Below are positions 26,195-34,226 of a stretch of DNA of 64,000 nt, one piece after another; the stretch's first letter is position 1; each line of letters starts with the position of its first letter. A program made the position numbers and the translations under genes. The notes below the pieces were generated by a model. The model did not search any database, had not been told where the DNA came from, and was given only the letters and a program-made list of their open reading frames with translations. The DNA lies in NCBI RefSeq assembly GCF_000467105.1, contig NZ_BATI01000009.1:62001-126000 (forward strand), read 5' to 3'. Source of the stretch: Aquipseudomonas alcaligenes NBRC 14159. GTDB lineage: Bacteria > Pseudomonadota > Gammaproteobacteria > Pseudomonadales > Pseudomonadaceae.

Positions 26195-28906
26195 ATGAGC
26201 GATCAGCCCCATCCCTGGCATGCCCTGAGCGGCGCAGAGGCGCAGCAGCGGCTGGCTACGCCGCCTGGCGGCCTCGGCAGTGCCGAGATCGAGCGGCGCC
26301 GCCGCCAGCACGGCCCCAACCGCCTGGCGCCACCCCGGCGGCGCGGCCCGCTGCAGCGTCTGTTGCTGCAGTTCCACAACATCCTGCTCTACGTGATGAT
26401 GGCCGCGGCGCTGGTCACCGCCCTGCTCGGCCACTGGGTCGACACCGGCGTGCTGCTGACCGCCGTGGTGATCAACGCGCTGATCGGCTTCATCCAGGAA
26501 GGCAAGGCGGAGAACGCGCTGGATGCCATCCGCGCCATGCTCTCGCCGCGCGCCACGGTGATCCGCGACGGCCGGCGCATGGAAATCGACGCCGCCGAGC
26601 TGGTGCCCGGCGACCTGGTGCTGCTGGCCTCCGGCGACCGCGTGCCGGCCGACCTGCGCCTGCTGCAGTGCAAGGAGCTGCGCGTCGAGGAAGCGGCGCT
26701 GACCGGTGAATCCCTGCCGGTGGAGAAGGACACCGCGGCAGTCGCCGCCGACGCGCCGCTCGGCGACCGCCACGGCATGGCCTATTCCGGCACCCTGGTG
26801 GTCTACGGCCAGGCCACCGGCGTGGTGGTGGCCACCGGCGCCGCCACCGAGCTGGGCCGCATCAACCATCTGCTGGCCGGCGTGCGCGCCCTGGCCACGC
26901 CGCTGCTGCGGCAGATCGACCGCTTCGGCCGCACCCTGGCCATCGCCATACTTGGCATCGGCGCCCTCACCTTCATCCTAGGTACGCTGTGGCGCGGCCA
27001 CGCCCCGGAAGAGATGTTCATGATGGTGGTGGCGCTGGTCGCCTCGGCGATTCCCGAGGGCCTGCCGGCGATCATGACCGTCACCCTGGCCCTCGGCGTG
27101 CAGCGCATGGCGCGCCGCCAGGCCATCGTGCGGCGCCTGCCGGCAGTCGAGACGCTGGGTTCGGTGACGGTGATCTGCTCCGACAAGACCGGCACCCTGA
27201 CCCGCAACGAGATGACCGTGCAGCGCGTGGTCTGCGCCGGCCACGTGTTCGACGTCGGCGGGGTCGGCTATGCCCCGGTCGGCAGCCTCAGCGTCGACGG
27301 CCGGCATGTCGAGGTCGGCCACTACCCGGCCCTGGAGCTGGCGATCCGCAGCGGCGTGCTGTGCAACGACGCACGTATGCGCGTCGAGGACGATGTCTGG
27401 CATGTCGAGGGCGACCCCACCGAGGGCGCCCTGCTGGTGCTGGGCAACAAGACCGCACTCCAGCATGACAGCTGCGCCGCCGCCTGGCCGCGCCTGGACA
27501 GCATCCCCTTCGAGTCGCAGCACCGCTTCATGGCCACCCATCACCGCGACCTGCAGGGCCAGGACTGGCTGCTGGTCAAGGGCGCGCCGGAGCGCATCCT
27601 GGACATGTGCGACCGCCAGTTCGGCCACAGCAGCCACGAGCAACCACTCGATCCCGACTACTGGCGGCGCATGGCCACCGACACCGCCGCCCAGGGCCTG
27701 CGCCTGCTGGCCCTGGCGTGCAAACGCGCCGCCCCGGCCGGCGCCAGCCTGCACATGGACGACATGCAGGGCGGCTTCACCCTGCTCGCCCTGGTCGGCA
27801 TCATCGACCCGCCGCGCGAGGAGGCAATTGCCGCCGTGGCCGAGTGCCACCGCGCCGGCATCCGGGTCAAGATGATCACCGGCGACCACGCCGAGACCGC
27901 CCGTGCCATCGGTGCCCAGCTGGCCATCGGCGTCGGCAAGCCGGCCATGACCGGGGCCGAGCTGGCGCTGATCGACGATGCCGCGCTGCGCCGCGTGGTG
28001 ATGGAGGTGGACGTGTTCGCCCGCGCCAGCCCCGAGCACAAGCTGCGCCTGGTGCGCGCCCTGCAGGACGATGGCCAGGTGGTGGCGATGACCGGTGACG
28101 GGGTCAACGATGCGCCGGCGCTCAAGCGCGCCGACGTCGGCGTGGCCATGGGCAACAAGGGCACCGAGGCGGCCAAGGAGGCCGCCGACATGGTGCTGGC
28201 CGACGACAACTTCGCCAGCATCGCCCATGCCGTGCGCGAGGGCCGCGCCGTCTACGACAACCTGAAGAAGTTCATCCTGTTCATGCTGCCGACCAACGGC
28301 GGCGAGGCGCTGGTGGTGATCGCCGCCATCCTGCTGCAGCTGACCCTGCCGCTGACACCGGCCCAGGTGCTGTGGATCAACATGGTCACCTCCGCCACCC
28401 TGGGCCTGGCCCTGGCCTTCGAGCCGGCGGAAGGCGACGTGATGGCGCGGCGCCCGCGCTCACCGTCCAGCCGGCTGCTGTCGGGCTTCTTCATCTGGCG
28501 CGTGCTGTTCGTCTCGGTGCTGATGATGCTCGGCGCCTTCGGCCTGTTCTACTGGGAGCTGCAGGCCGGCACCAGCGTCGAATGCGCCCGCACCATGGCG
28601 GTCAACGCGGTGGTGATGGCGGAAATGTTCTATCTGCTCAACAGCCGCTTCATCCTCGCCCCGGTGGCCAGCCGCGCGGGGCTGTTCGGCAACCCCTACG
28701 CCCTGCTGGCCATCGCTGCCTGCGTGCCGCTGCAGCTGGCCTTCACCTACGCCGCGCCGATGCAGGCCATATTCGGCTCCACCGGCCTGGCCGGCGACGA
28801 CTGGCTGAAGGTGCTGCTGGCCGGCGTTCTGGTGTTCGGCCTGGCCGAACTGGAGAAATGGGCAATCCGCCGCAGCCCCTGGGCACGGCACCTGGCGGAG
28901 GACTGA
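26195..28906 (+). CDS. P2-type cation-transporting ATPase
   Basis: A 903-residue P-type pump. The order is an N-terminal cation-ATPase domain (1-70), two helices, an actuator domain with TGES (LTGESLPV), two helices with PEGLP (about 287-291), phosphorylation Asp330 in DKTGTLT, the nucleotide domain, the TGDGVNDAPALK hinge and six C-terminal helices. This is the Ca2+/Mg2+/Na+ (P2) class. In M6 the usual NxxTD motif of Ca2+ pumps reads NMVTSATLG, so the canonical Asp is Ser and Ca2+ specificity should not be assumed. The ATG at 26195 has AAGGA eight bases upstream. Confidence 0.93.
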   Translation: MSDQPHPWHALSGAEAQQRLATPPGGLGSAEIERRRRQHGPNRLAPPRRRGPLQRLLLQFHNILLYVMMAAALVTALLGHWVDTGVLLTAVVINALIGFIQEGKAENALDAIRAMLSPRATVIRDGRRMEIDAAELVPGDLVLLASGDRVPADLRLLQCKELRVEEAALTGESLPVEKDTAAVAADAPLGDRHGMAYSGTLVVYGQATGVVVATGAATELGRINHLLAGVRALATPLLRQIDRFGRTLAIAILGIGALTFILGTLWRGHAPEEMFMMVVALVASAIPEGLPAIMTVTLALGVQRMARRQAIVRRLPAVETLGSVTVICSDKTGTLTRNEMTVQRVVCAGHVFDVGGVGYAPVGSLSVDGRHVEVGHYPALELAIRSGVLCNDARMRVEDDVWHVEGDPTEGALLVLGNKTALQHDSCAAAWPRLDSIPFESQHRFMATHHRDLQGQDWLLVKGAPERILDMCDRQFGHSSHEQPLDPDYWRRMATDTAAQGLRLLALACKRAAPAGASLHMDDMQGGFTLLALVGIIDPPREEAIAAVAECHRAGIRVKMITGDHAETARAIGAQLAIGVGKPAMTGAELALIDDAALRRVVMEVDVFARASPEHKLRLVRALQDDGQVVAMTGDGVNDAPALKRADVGVAMGNKGTEAAKEAADMVLADDNFASIAHAVREGRAVYDNLKKFILFMLPTNGGEALVVIAAILLQLTLPLTPAQVLWINMVTSATLGLALAFEPAEGDVMARRPRSPSSRLLSGFFIWRVLFVSVLMMLGAFGLFYWELQAGTSVECARTMAVNAVVMAEMFYLLNSRFILAPVASRAGLFGNPYALLAIAACVPLQLAFTYAAPMQAIFGSTGLAGDDWLKVLLAGVLVFGLAELEKWAIRRSPWARHLAED

Positions 28907-28915
28907 AGGCGTTAG

Positions 28916-28942
28916 CGGTCAGCCTGCACGACAGGCTGACCG
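28916..28942. terminator. Stem-loop between convergent ATPase and SDR genes
   Basis: Perfect 11-base stem CGGTCAGCCTG / CAGGCTGACCG with loop CACGA. No T tract follows on either strand, so it is a 3' stem-loop that may or may not terminate by itself. Confidence 0.6.
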
Positions 28943-28949
28943 GGGCGGC

Positions 28950-29711
<762 letters not shown>

Positions 29712-29800
29712 GTCTGCATCCTCGCAGGAGTTGAAATCGGGCGAAGTCTAGCCAGCGAGGCAGAAGACGAGCAGCACTATCAGGGTGCGATGTGCAGGAT

Positions 29801-29850
29801 CATCCAGAAGAGTGATGAAGGCTACCGGCGCTTCATCACTCTTGTGGATG
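29801..29850. repeat. Long near-perfect hairpin after pyrF
   Basis: Arms of 20 bases with one mismatch (29801-29820 and 29831-29850) surround a ten-base loop. The inner 13 base pairs, AAGAGTGATGAAG / CTTCATCACTCTT, are perfect. It begins six bases beyond the pyrF stop. No T tract follows on the minus strand. Confidence 0.75.
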
Positions 29851-29856
29851 GAGAGA

Positions 29857-30546
29857 TCAGCCCAGCTCGGCGACGATGTCGGCCAGCGCCTGGGCCGGAT
29901 CGGCGGCCTGGCTGATCGGGCGACCGATCACCAGATAGTCGGAGCCGGCGGCCAGGGCCTGGGCCGGCGTGAGGATGCGCTTCTGGTCATCGGCACTGCT
30001 GCCGGCCGGACGAATGCCCGGAGTGACCAGCTGCAGGGCCGGATGGCTGGCCTTGAGCGCAGGCGCCTCCTGGGCCGAGCAGACCAGCCCGTCCATGCCC
30101 GCCTGCGCCGCCAGGCCGGCCAGGCGCAGCACCTGCTCCTGCGGCGCGATGTCCAGGCCGATGCCGGCCAGGTCCTGCTGCTCCATGCTGGTCAGCACGG
30201 TCACACCGATCAGCAGCGGCTTGCGGCCGGCCAGCTTGTCCAGCTCCTCACGGCAGGCCGCCATCATGCGCAGGCCGCCGGAGCAGTGCACGTTGACCAT
30301 CCACACGCCCAGCTCGGCGGCGGCCTTGACCGCCATCGCCGTGGTGTTGGGGATATCGTGGAATTTCAGGTCGAGGAACACCTCGAAACCCTTGGCCTGC
30401 AGGGCCTCGACCACCGCCGGGCCGCTGCGGGTGAACAGTTCCTTGCCGACCTTGACCCGGCACAGCTGCGGGTCGAGGCGGTCGGCCAGGGCCAGGGCCG
30501 CATCGCGGGAAGGAAAGTCGAGGGCAACGATGATCGGGGTGGACAT
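29857..30546 (-). CDS. pyrF: Orotidine 5'-phosphate decarboxylase
   Basis: A 229-residue TIM-barrel enzyme that makes UMP, the last step of de novo pyrimidine synthesis. The catalytic motif [12 protein letters not shown] (about 57-68) carries the Lys-Asp pair, ALDFPS is at the start, and the phosphate-binding RPISQA block is near the end. The length is typical of the bacterial enzyme. It lies between the ZIP transporter gene upstream and a long hairpin downstream, all on the minus strand. Confidence 0.96.
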   Translation of the reverse strand: MSTPIIVALDFPSRDAALALADRLDPQLCRVKVGKELFTRSGPAVVEALQAKGFEVFLDLKFHDIPNTTAMAVKAAAELGVWMVNVHCSGGLRMMAACREELDKLAGRKPLLIGVTVLTSMEQQDLAGIGLDIAPQEQVLRLAGLAAQAGMDGLVCSAQEAPALKASHPALQLVTPGIRPAGSSADDQKRILTPAQALAAGSDYLVIGRPISQAADPAQALADIVAELG

Positions 30547-30604
30547 GGCGGGCTCACTGGCAAGTCAAAAACGCCGCGCATTGTAGCGGAAGCCACGCGC
30601 CAGG

Positions 30605-31348
30605 TCAGATCGCCTTGTCCAGCGCCAGCGCGGTCATGAACCCGGTCAGGGTGATCAGCCCGGTCAGCGCGTGGGTTTCGGCGAACGCCTCGGGAATCAT
30701 CGCATCGACCAGCATGCACAGCACCGCACCGGCGGAGAACCCCAGGGCCACCGCCAGCCAGTGCGGCGACAGGCCGGCAAACAGTCCCGGCCCGGCCATG
30801 GCGGCGATGCCCGAGAGCAGCACGATGCCACCCCACAGGCGGAACACATAACGCCGGCTGCGACCCTCGGCACGCAGACCAGCGGCGCTGGCCAGGCCTT
30901 CCGGCAGGTTGGAGAGGAAAATCGCCACCAGCAGCATCAGGCTGACCTGGCCGCCGTCGAGCAGCCCCAGGCCCAGGCCGACGGACTCCGGAATGCCGTC
31001 GAGGAAAGCGCCGGCAGCAATCAGCAGGCCGGCCATGTGGGTCTGCCCGCCGGCTTCGCGGCCGCGCTGATGGCGCTCCTGACGCTCCAGCCACTCGTTG
31101 GCGGCGACGAAGCACAGGCCACCGGCCAGCAGGCCCCACAGGGTCGGCGCCAGGCCGCCCAGGCGCAGCGCCTCGGGAATCTGCTCGAAGCACAGCGCGG
31201 CGATCAGCACCCCGCTGCCATAGGCCATCAGCGCCGCTACCACGCGCTGCGGCAGGCGCAGCAGTACCCCGAGCAGGGCCCCGAGCAACAGGCTGCTGGC
31301 CGCGACTATTCCCCACAAGCCGGCCTGCGCCAGCATCCCCCAATCCAT
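30605..31348 (-). CDS. ZIP family metal transporter
   Basis: A 247-residue inner-membrane permease with about eight helices. The two conserved half-site motifs are AGAFLDGIPESVGLGLGL (helix 4) and AIFLSNLPEGLASAAGL (helix 5), as in ZIP importers of Zn2+, Fe2+ or Mn2+. The first motif has Asp-Gly where many ZIPs have His-Asn, and the cytoplasmic loop is short with few histidines (ERHQRGREAGGQTH), so metal choice is open. It is divergent from the thioesterase gene with only 60 bases between starts. Confidence 0.88.
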   Translation of the reverse strand: MDWGMLAQAGLWGIVAASSLLLGALLGVLLRLPQRVVAALMAYGSGVLIAALCFEQIPEALRLGGLAPTLWGLLAGGLCFVAANEWLERQERHQRGREAGGQTHMAGLLIAAGAFLDGIPESVGLGLGLLDGGQVSLMLLVAIFLSNLPEGLASAAGLRAEGRSRRYVFRLWGGIVLLSGIAAMAGPGLFAGLSPHWLAVALGFSAGAVLCMLVDAMIPEAFAETHALTGLITLTGFMTALALDKAI

Positions 31349-31408
31349 GCAACCCCCAACTCGCGATAGCCGGTTAGACTGGCCGCCCCTTACCCCCAGG
31401 CAAGTGCG

Positions 31409-31849
31409 ATGGCCCGTCTCCAGCTCGATTTTTCCCAGCAGCAGTTCCGCTACCAGACCCCTATGACGGTGCGCAGTACCGACATCAACGCGGCCAACCA
31501 CCTGAGCAACGATGCCATGATCTCGATGATCTCGGAGGCCCGTGCGCGCTTTCTGTTCGATCACGGCATTCGCGAAACGGCCGAAAGCGGCCCCGGCATC
31601 ATAGTCACCGACCTCGCCACCATGTACCGCGCCGAAGCCCATGCCCGCGATCAGCTGCTGTTCGAGGTCGGCGTGATGGACTTCAACCGCTACGGTGGCG
31701 ACATCATCTTCCGCATCACCCGCCCCGCCGATGCCACGCTGATCGCGCTGGCCAAGTCCGGTTTCGTGTTCTTCGACTACGCCCTGGGCAAGGTCACGGC
31801 CATGCCGGTCGAGTTCCAGGCCAAATTCCCCGAGGTGAACTGGCTGTAG
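31409..31849 (+). CDS. Thioesterase family (hotdog-fold) protein
   Basis: A 146-residue single hotdog domain of the 4HBT/YbgC-like class. Typical features are VRSTDINAANHLSNDAMISMISEARARFLF (N-terminal strand and long helix) and the FEVGVMDFNRYGGDIIFRI strand pair. The catalytic acid position is occupied by Asp/Asn in TDINAANH. It probably hydrolyses a small acyl-CoA, substrate unknown. It is transcribed away from the ZIP gene and is followed by a small cytochrome gene. Confidence 0.85.
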   Translation: MARLQLDFSQQQFRYQTPMTVRSTDINAANHLSNDAMISMISEARARFLFDHGIRETAESGPGIIVTDLATMYRAEAHARDQLLFEVGVMDFNRYGGDIIFRITRPADATLIALAKSGFVFFDYALGKVTAMPVEFQAKFPEVNWL

Positions 31850-31925
31850 TTGGCGAACGCTCGGTGAACGCTCTAGGTTTACACAAGTAGCGCCCGCCCA
31901 GAGGCGCACCCTCGAGAAGCCTGAC

Positions 31926-32396
31926 ATGCGCAAACCCCACCGACTCCTGTTACTCACCACCCTGCTGGCCCTGCCCCTGAGCAGCCTGGCCGACCCATCG
32001 CCGGAACGCGGCCGCTATCTGCTGCAGATAGCGGGCTGCAACGACTGCCACACGGCCGGCTACCTGCTGGCGCCGGACAAGACTCCCGAGCAGGCCTGGC
32101 TGCTCGGCGACACCCTGGGCTGGAGCGGCCCCTGGGGCACCACCTACGCCAGCAACCTGCGCCTGATCCTGCCCAGACTGAGCGAGGAGCAGTGGCTGCA
32201 GCTGGCGCGCCAGGCTGCCTATCGTCCGCCGATGCCCAACCATGCCCTGCGCATCATGGAAGAGGACGATCTACGCAGCATCCACCGCTTCGTCGTCCAG
32301 CTCGGCGAAGCCGGACAGCCCGCCCCGGCAGCGCTGGCGCCGGGCCAGACGCCGGCCGGCCCGGCCGTGCTGTTCCCCGCCCCACCCGCGCCCTGA
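31926..32396 (+). CDS. Small exported monohaem cytochrome c
   Basis: A 156-residue precursor with a Sec signal peptide (MRKPHRLLLLTTLLALPLSS, cleavage near LADP) and one haem c site CNDCH (38-42). A candidate axial Met is near the middle of the C-terminal half (PPMPNHALRIM). The C-terminus is a Pro/Ala-rich tail (PAALAPGQTPAGPAVLFPAPP). Class I cytochrome-like proteins of this kind pass electrons in the periplasm. It lies just before the nitrate assimilation genes but faces a separate sigma-54 promoter, so a link with nitrate is not shown. Confidence 0.85.
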   Translation: MRKPHRLLLLTTLLALPLSSLADPSPERGRYLLQIAGCNDCHTAGYLLAPDKTPEQAWLLGDTLGWSGPWGTTYASNLRLILPRLSEEQWLQLARQAAYRPPMPNHALRIMEEDDLRSIHRFVVQLGEAGQPAPAALAPGQTPAGPAVLFPAPPAP

Positions 32397-32500
32397 CACC
32401 GCCCCGACTCAGTGCGCCGCATCCAGGCGGCGCACCGTATTGAGCCGGACCAGGCCGACGCCAGCGCAGGGAATCCCTGTTTGCAGGGCTTCGCCAGCCT

Positions 32501-32516
32501 TGGCCCGAGTATTGCT
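32501..32516 (+). promoter_or_regulatory. Sigma-54 (RpoN) promoter of nitrate transporter
   Basis: TGGCCCGAGTATTGCT differs from the consensus TGGCACG-N4-TTGCW at one base. GG and GC are separated by exactly ten bases. The transcript should start near 32526, just before the first leader hairpin. Confidence 0.82.
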
Positions 32517-32530
32517 GTAGCCCTGTCACA

Positions 32531-32612
32531 GGCATCCAACGGCGGTTGCCACCGATACGACAAAGGCGTCGCACCTCCTCCGCTCTCGCGGTCCGTGGTG
32601 CGGCGCCTTTTG
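32531..32612 (+). ncRNA. ANTAR-type (NasT/NasR) antitermination leader with intrinsic terminator
   Basis: Hairpin P1 (32531-32550) has loop AACGGC. Hairpin P2 (32558-32571) has stem CGAC / GTCG and loop AAAGGC. Both are hexaloops with A at position 1 and G at position 4, the known ANTAR-protein signature. P2 overlaps the 5' arm of a 14-base-pair terminator (arms 32562-32575 and 32597-32610, then TT-rich sequence), so protein binding would prevent termination. Known NasT/NasR targets control nitrate genes in this way. Confidence 0.8.
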
Positions 32613-32812
32613 CGTTTCAGCCCCAGCGCATGGGGAGGTTGGCGCGCCGCGATCCGGGCGCCAGCCGGTCACTCTCTCAAACCTGGCTGTGGCTTCGGCC
32701 ACCGGGCCGGGCGCCACAAGCGCCGGGCTTCTCCCACTGGCGGCCAGGCGACGTGCCCACGATCACGTCGCCGCGCCGCCGGCGGGACTCTAACTCGATG
32801 ATGAGGTGTTGG

Positions 32813-34024
32813 ATGAATACAAGTTTCTGGAAAGCCGGCCACGCACCGACGCTGTTCGCCGCGTTCCTCTATTTCGACCTGAGCTTCATGGTCTGGTATG
32901 TGCTCGGCCCGCTGGGCGTGCAGATCGCCAGCGACCTGGGCCTGACCACCCAGCAACGCGCCATGATGGTCGCCACGCCGATCCTGGCCGGCGCCGTGCT
33001 GCGTTTCCTGATGGGCCTGCTGGCCGACCGTACTTCGCCGAAGAGCGCCGGCCTGATCGGCCAGGTGATCGTCATCGCCGCCCTGGCGGTGGCCTGGCAG
33101 CACGGCATCCACAGCTACGAGCAGGCGCTGCTGCTCGGCCTGTTCCTCGGCTTCGCCGGCGCCTCCTTCGCCGTGGCCCTGCCGCTGGCCTCGCAGTGGT
33201 ACCCGCCGCAGCACCAGGGCAAGGCCATGGGCATCGCCGGCGCCGGCAACTCCGGCACCGTGCTGACCGCCCTGTTCGCCCCGGGCCTGGCCGCCGCCTT
33301 CGGCTGGAGCAACGTGTTCGGCCTGGCGCTGATCCCGCTGGTGCTGACCCTGATCATCTTCGCCAGCGTGGCCAAGAACGCTCCCGAGCGTCCGGCGCCC
33401 AAGTCCATGGCCGACTACCTCAAGGCCCTTGGCGACCGCGACAGCTGGTGGTTCATGTTCTTCTACAGCATCACCTTCGGCGGCTTCCTCGGCCTGGCCA
33501 GCACCCTGCCCGGCTACTTCCACGACCAGTACGGCTTCGATCCGGTCAAGGCCGGCTACTACACCGCCGCCTGCGTGTTCGCCGGCAGCCTGATGCGCCC
33601 GCTGGGCGGCGCCCTGGCCGACCGCATCGGCGGCATCCGCTCGCTGCTGGTGATGTACACCTGCGCCTCCATCTGCATCGCTGCGGTGGGCTTCAACCTG
33701 CCCAGCGCCTACGCCGCCCTGGGCCTGTTCGTGGTCGCCATGCTAAGCCTGGGCGCCGGCAACGGCGCGGTGTTCCAGCTGGTGCCGCAGCGTTTCCGCA
33801 AGGAAATCGGCGTGATGACTGGGCTGATCGGCATGGCCGGCGGCATCGGCGGCTTCTGCCTGACCGCAGGGCTCGGCGCGATCAAGCAGTCCACCGGCGA
33901 CTACCAGCTGGGCCTGTGGCTGTTCGCCAGCCTGGGCGTGCTGGCCTGGTTCGGCCTGCACGGCGTCAAGCTGCGCTGGCGCACCACCTGGGGTTCGGCT
34001 GCGGTGACCGCCGCCCGCGTATAA
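32813..34024 (+). CDS. Nitrate/nitrite transporter, NNP family of MFS (NasA/NarK type)
   Basis: A 403-residue permease with twelve hydrophobic helices. It has two nitrate-signature regions (GFAGASFAVALPLASQWYPP and the late GAGNGAVFQLVPQRF ... GMAGGIGGF) typical of the NNP family that imports nitrate or exchanges nitrite. The ATG at 32813 has AGG seven bases upstream; an in-frame ATG lies twelve bases earlier. Pseudomonas names this gene nasA. It is the first gene of the assimilation cluster, under a sigma-54 promoter and an attenuator leader, and supplies nitrate to the reductase encoded downstream. Confidence 0.93.
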   Translation: MNTSFWKAGHAPTLFAAFLYFDLSFMVWYVLGPLGVQIASDLGLTTQQRAMMVATPILAGAVLRFLMGLLADRTSPKSAGLIGQVIVIAALAVAWQHGIHSYEQALLLGLFLGFAGASFAVALPLASQWYPPQHQGKAMGIAGAGNSGTVLTALFAPGLAAAFGWSNVFGLALIPLVLTLIIFASVAKNAPERPAPKSMADYLKALGDRDSWWFMFFYSITFGGFLGLASTLPGYFHDQYGFDPVKAGYYTAACVFAGSLMRPLGGALADRIGGIRSLLVMYTCASICIAAVGFNLPSAYAALGLFVVAMLSLGAGNGAVFQLVPQRFRKEIGVMTGLIGMAGGIGGFCLTAGLGAIKQSTGDYQLGLWLFASLGVLAWFGLHGVKLRWRTTWGSAAVTAARV

Positions 34025-34036
34025 ACCTGTGTTCGG

Positions 34037-34057
34037 CGCCGGGCTCCCTGCCCGGCG
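34037..34057. terminator. Hairpin after nitrate transporter
   Basis: Perfect eight-base stem CGCCGGGC / GCCCGGCG with loop TCCCT, 12 bases after the transporter stop. There is no T tract, so it may stabilise the message rather than end it. Confidence 0.55.
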
Positions 34058-34065
34058 TCGCGCAG

Positions 34066-34174
34066 GTCGGTTGCGACAAAGGCGGGGCAACCACAGACTC
34101 CTCGCACTGGTCAGGAAAGGTGGAGTGGCAACACTCCTGGGAGGCTGAGCGGCTCGGCCTTTGTCTCAACCGAC
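34066..34174 (+). promoter_or_regulatory. Structured leader before the kinase-phosphatase gene
   Basis: An 18-base arm at 34066-34083 pairs with 34157-34174 with one mismatch, enclosing about 73 bases that include the small hairpin GGAGTGGCAACACTCC (34122-34137). Alternatively the 5' arm folds locally (34069-34092, GGTTGC / GCAACC) and presents the hexaloop AAAGGC seen in the two ANTAR leaders. No T tract follows, so a regulatory switch is possible but weaker than at the other two sites. Confidence 0.5.
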
Positions 34175-34226
34175 TTGCATACCCTCGGGCGCCGACTGGC
34201 GCCCTTTGCACAACAAGAGAATCCGC

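Larger units (their letters stand above)
32397..32812 (+). other. Regulatory leader region of the nitrate transporter gene, no gene seen
   Basis: This 416-base gap holds a nine-base-pair hairpin at 32412-32435 (GTGCGCCGC / GCGGCGCAC), which may be the 3' structure of the cytochrome unit or an activator site. A sigma-54 promoter (32501-32516) and an ANTAR-type attenuator (32531-32612) follow, with about 200 bases of untranslated sequence to the start codon. Short frames in it are not credible genes. Confidence 0.8.

Noticed and set aside
32412..32435. GTGCGCCGC / GCGGCGCAC dyad as an NtrC enhancer of the nitrate transporter promoter
   Set aside because: The spacing between TGCGCC and GGCGCA is ten bases, whereas NtrC sites of the TGCACC-N5-GGTGCA type need about five. 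A 3' hairpin is at least as likely.
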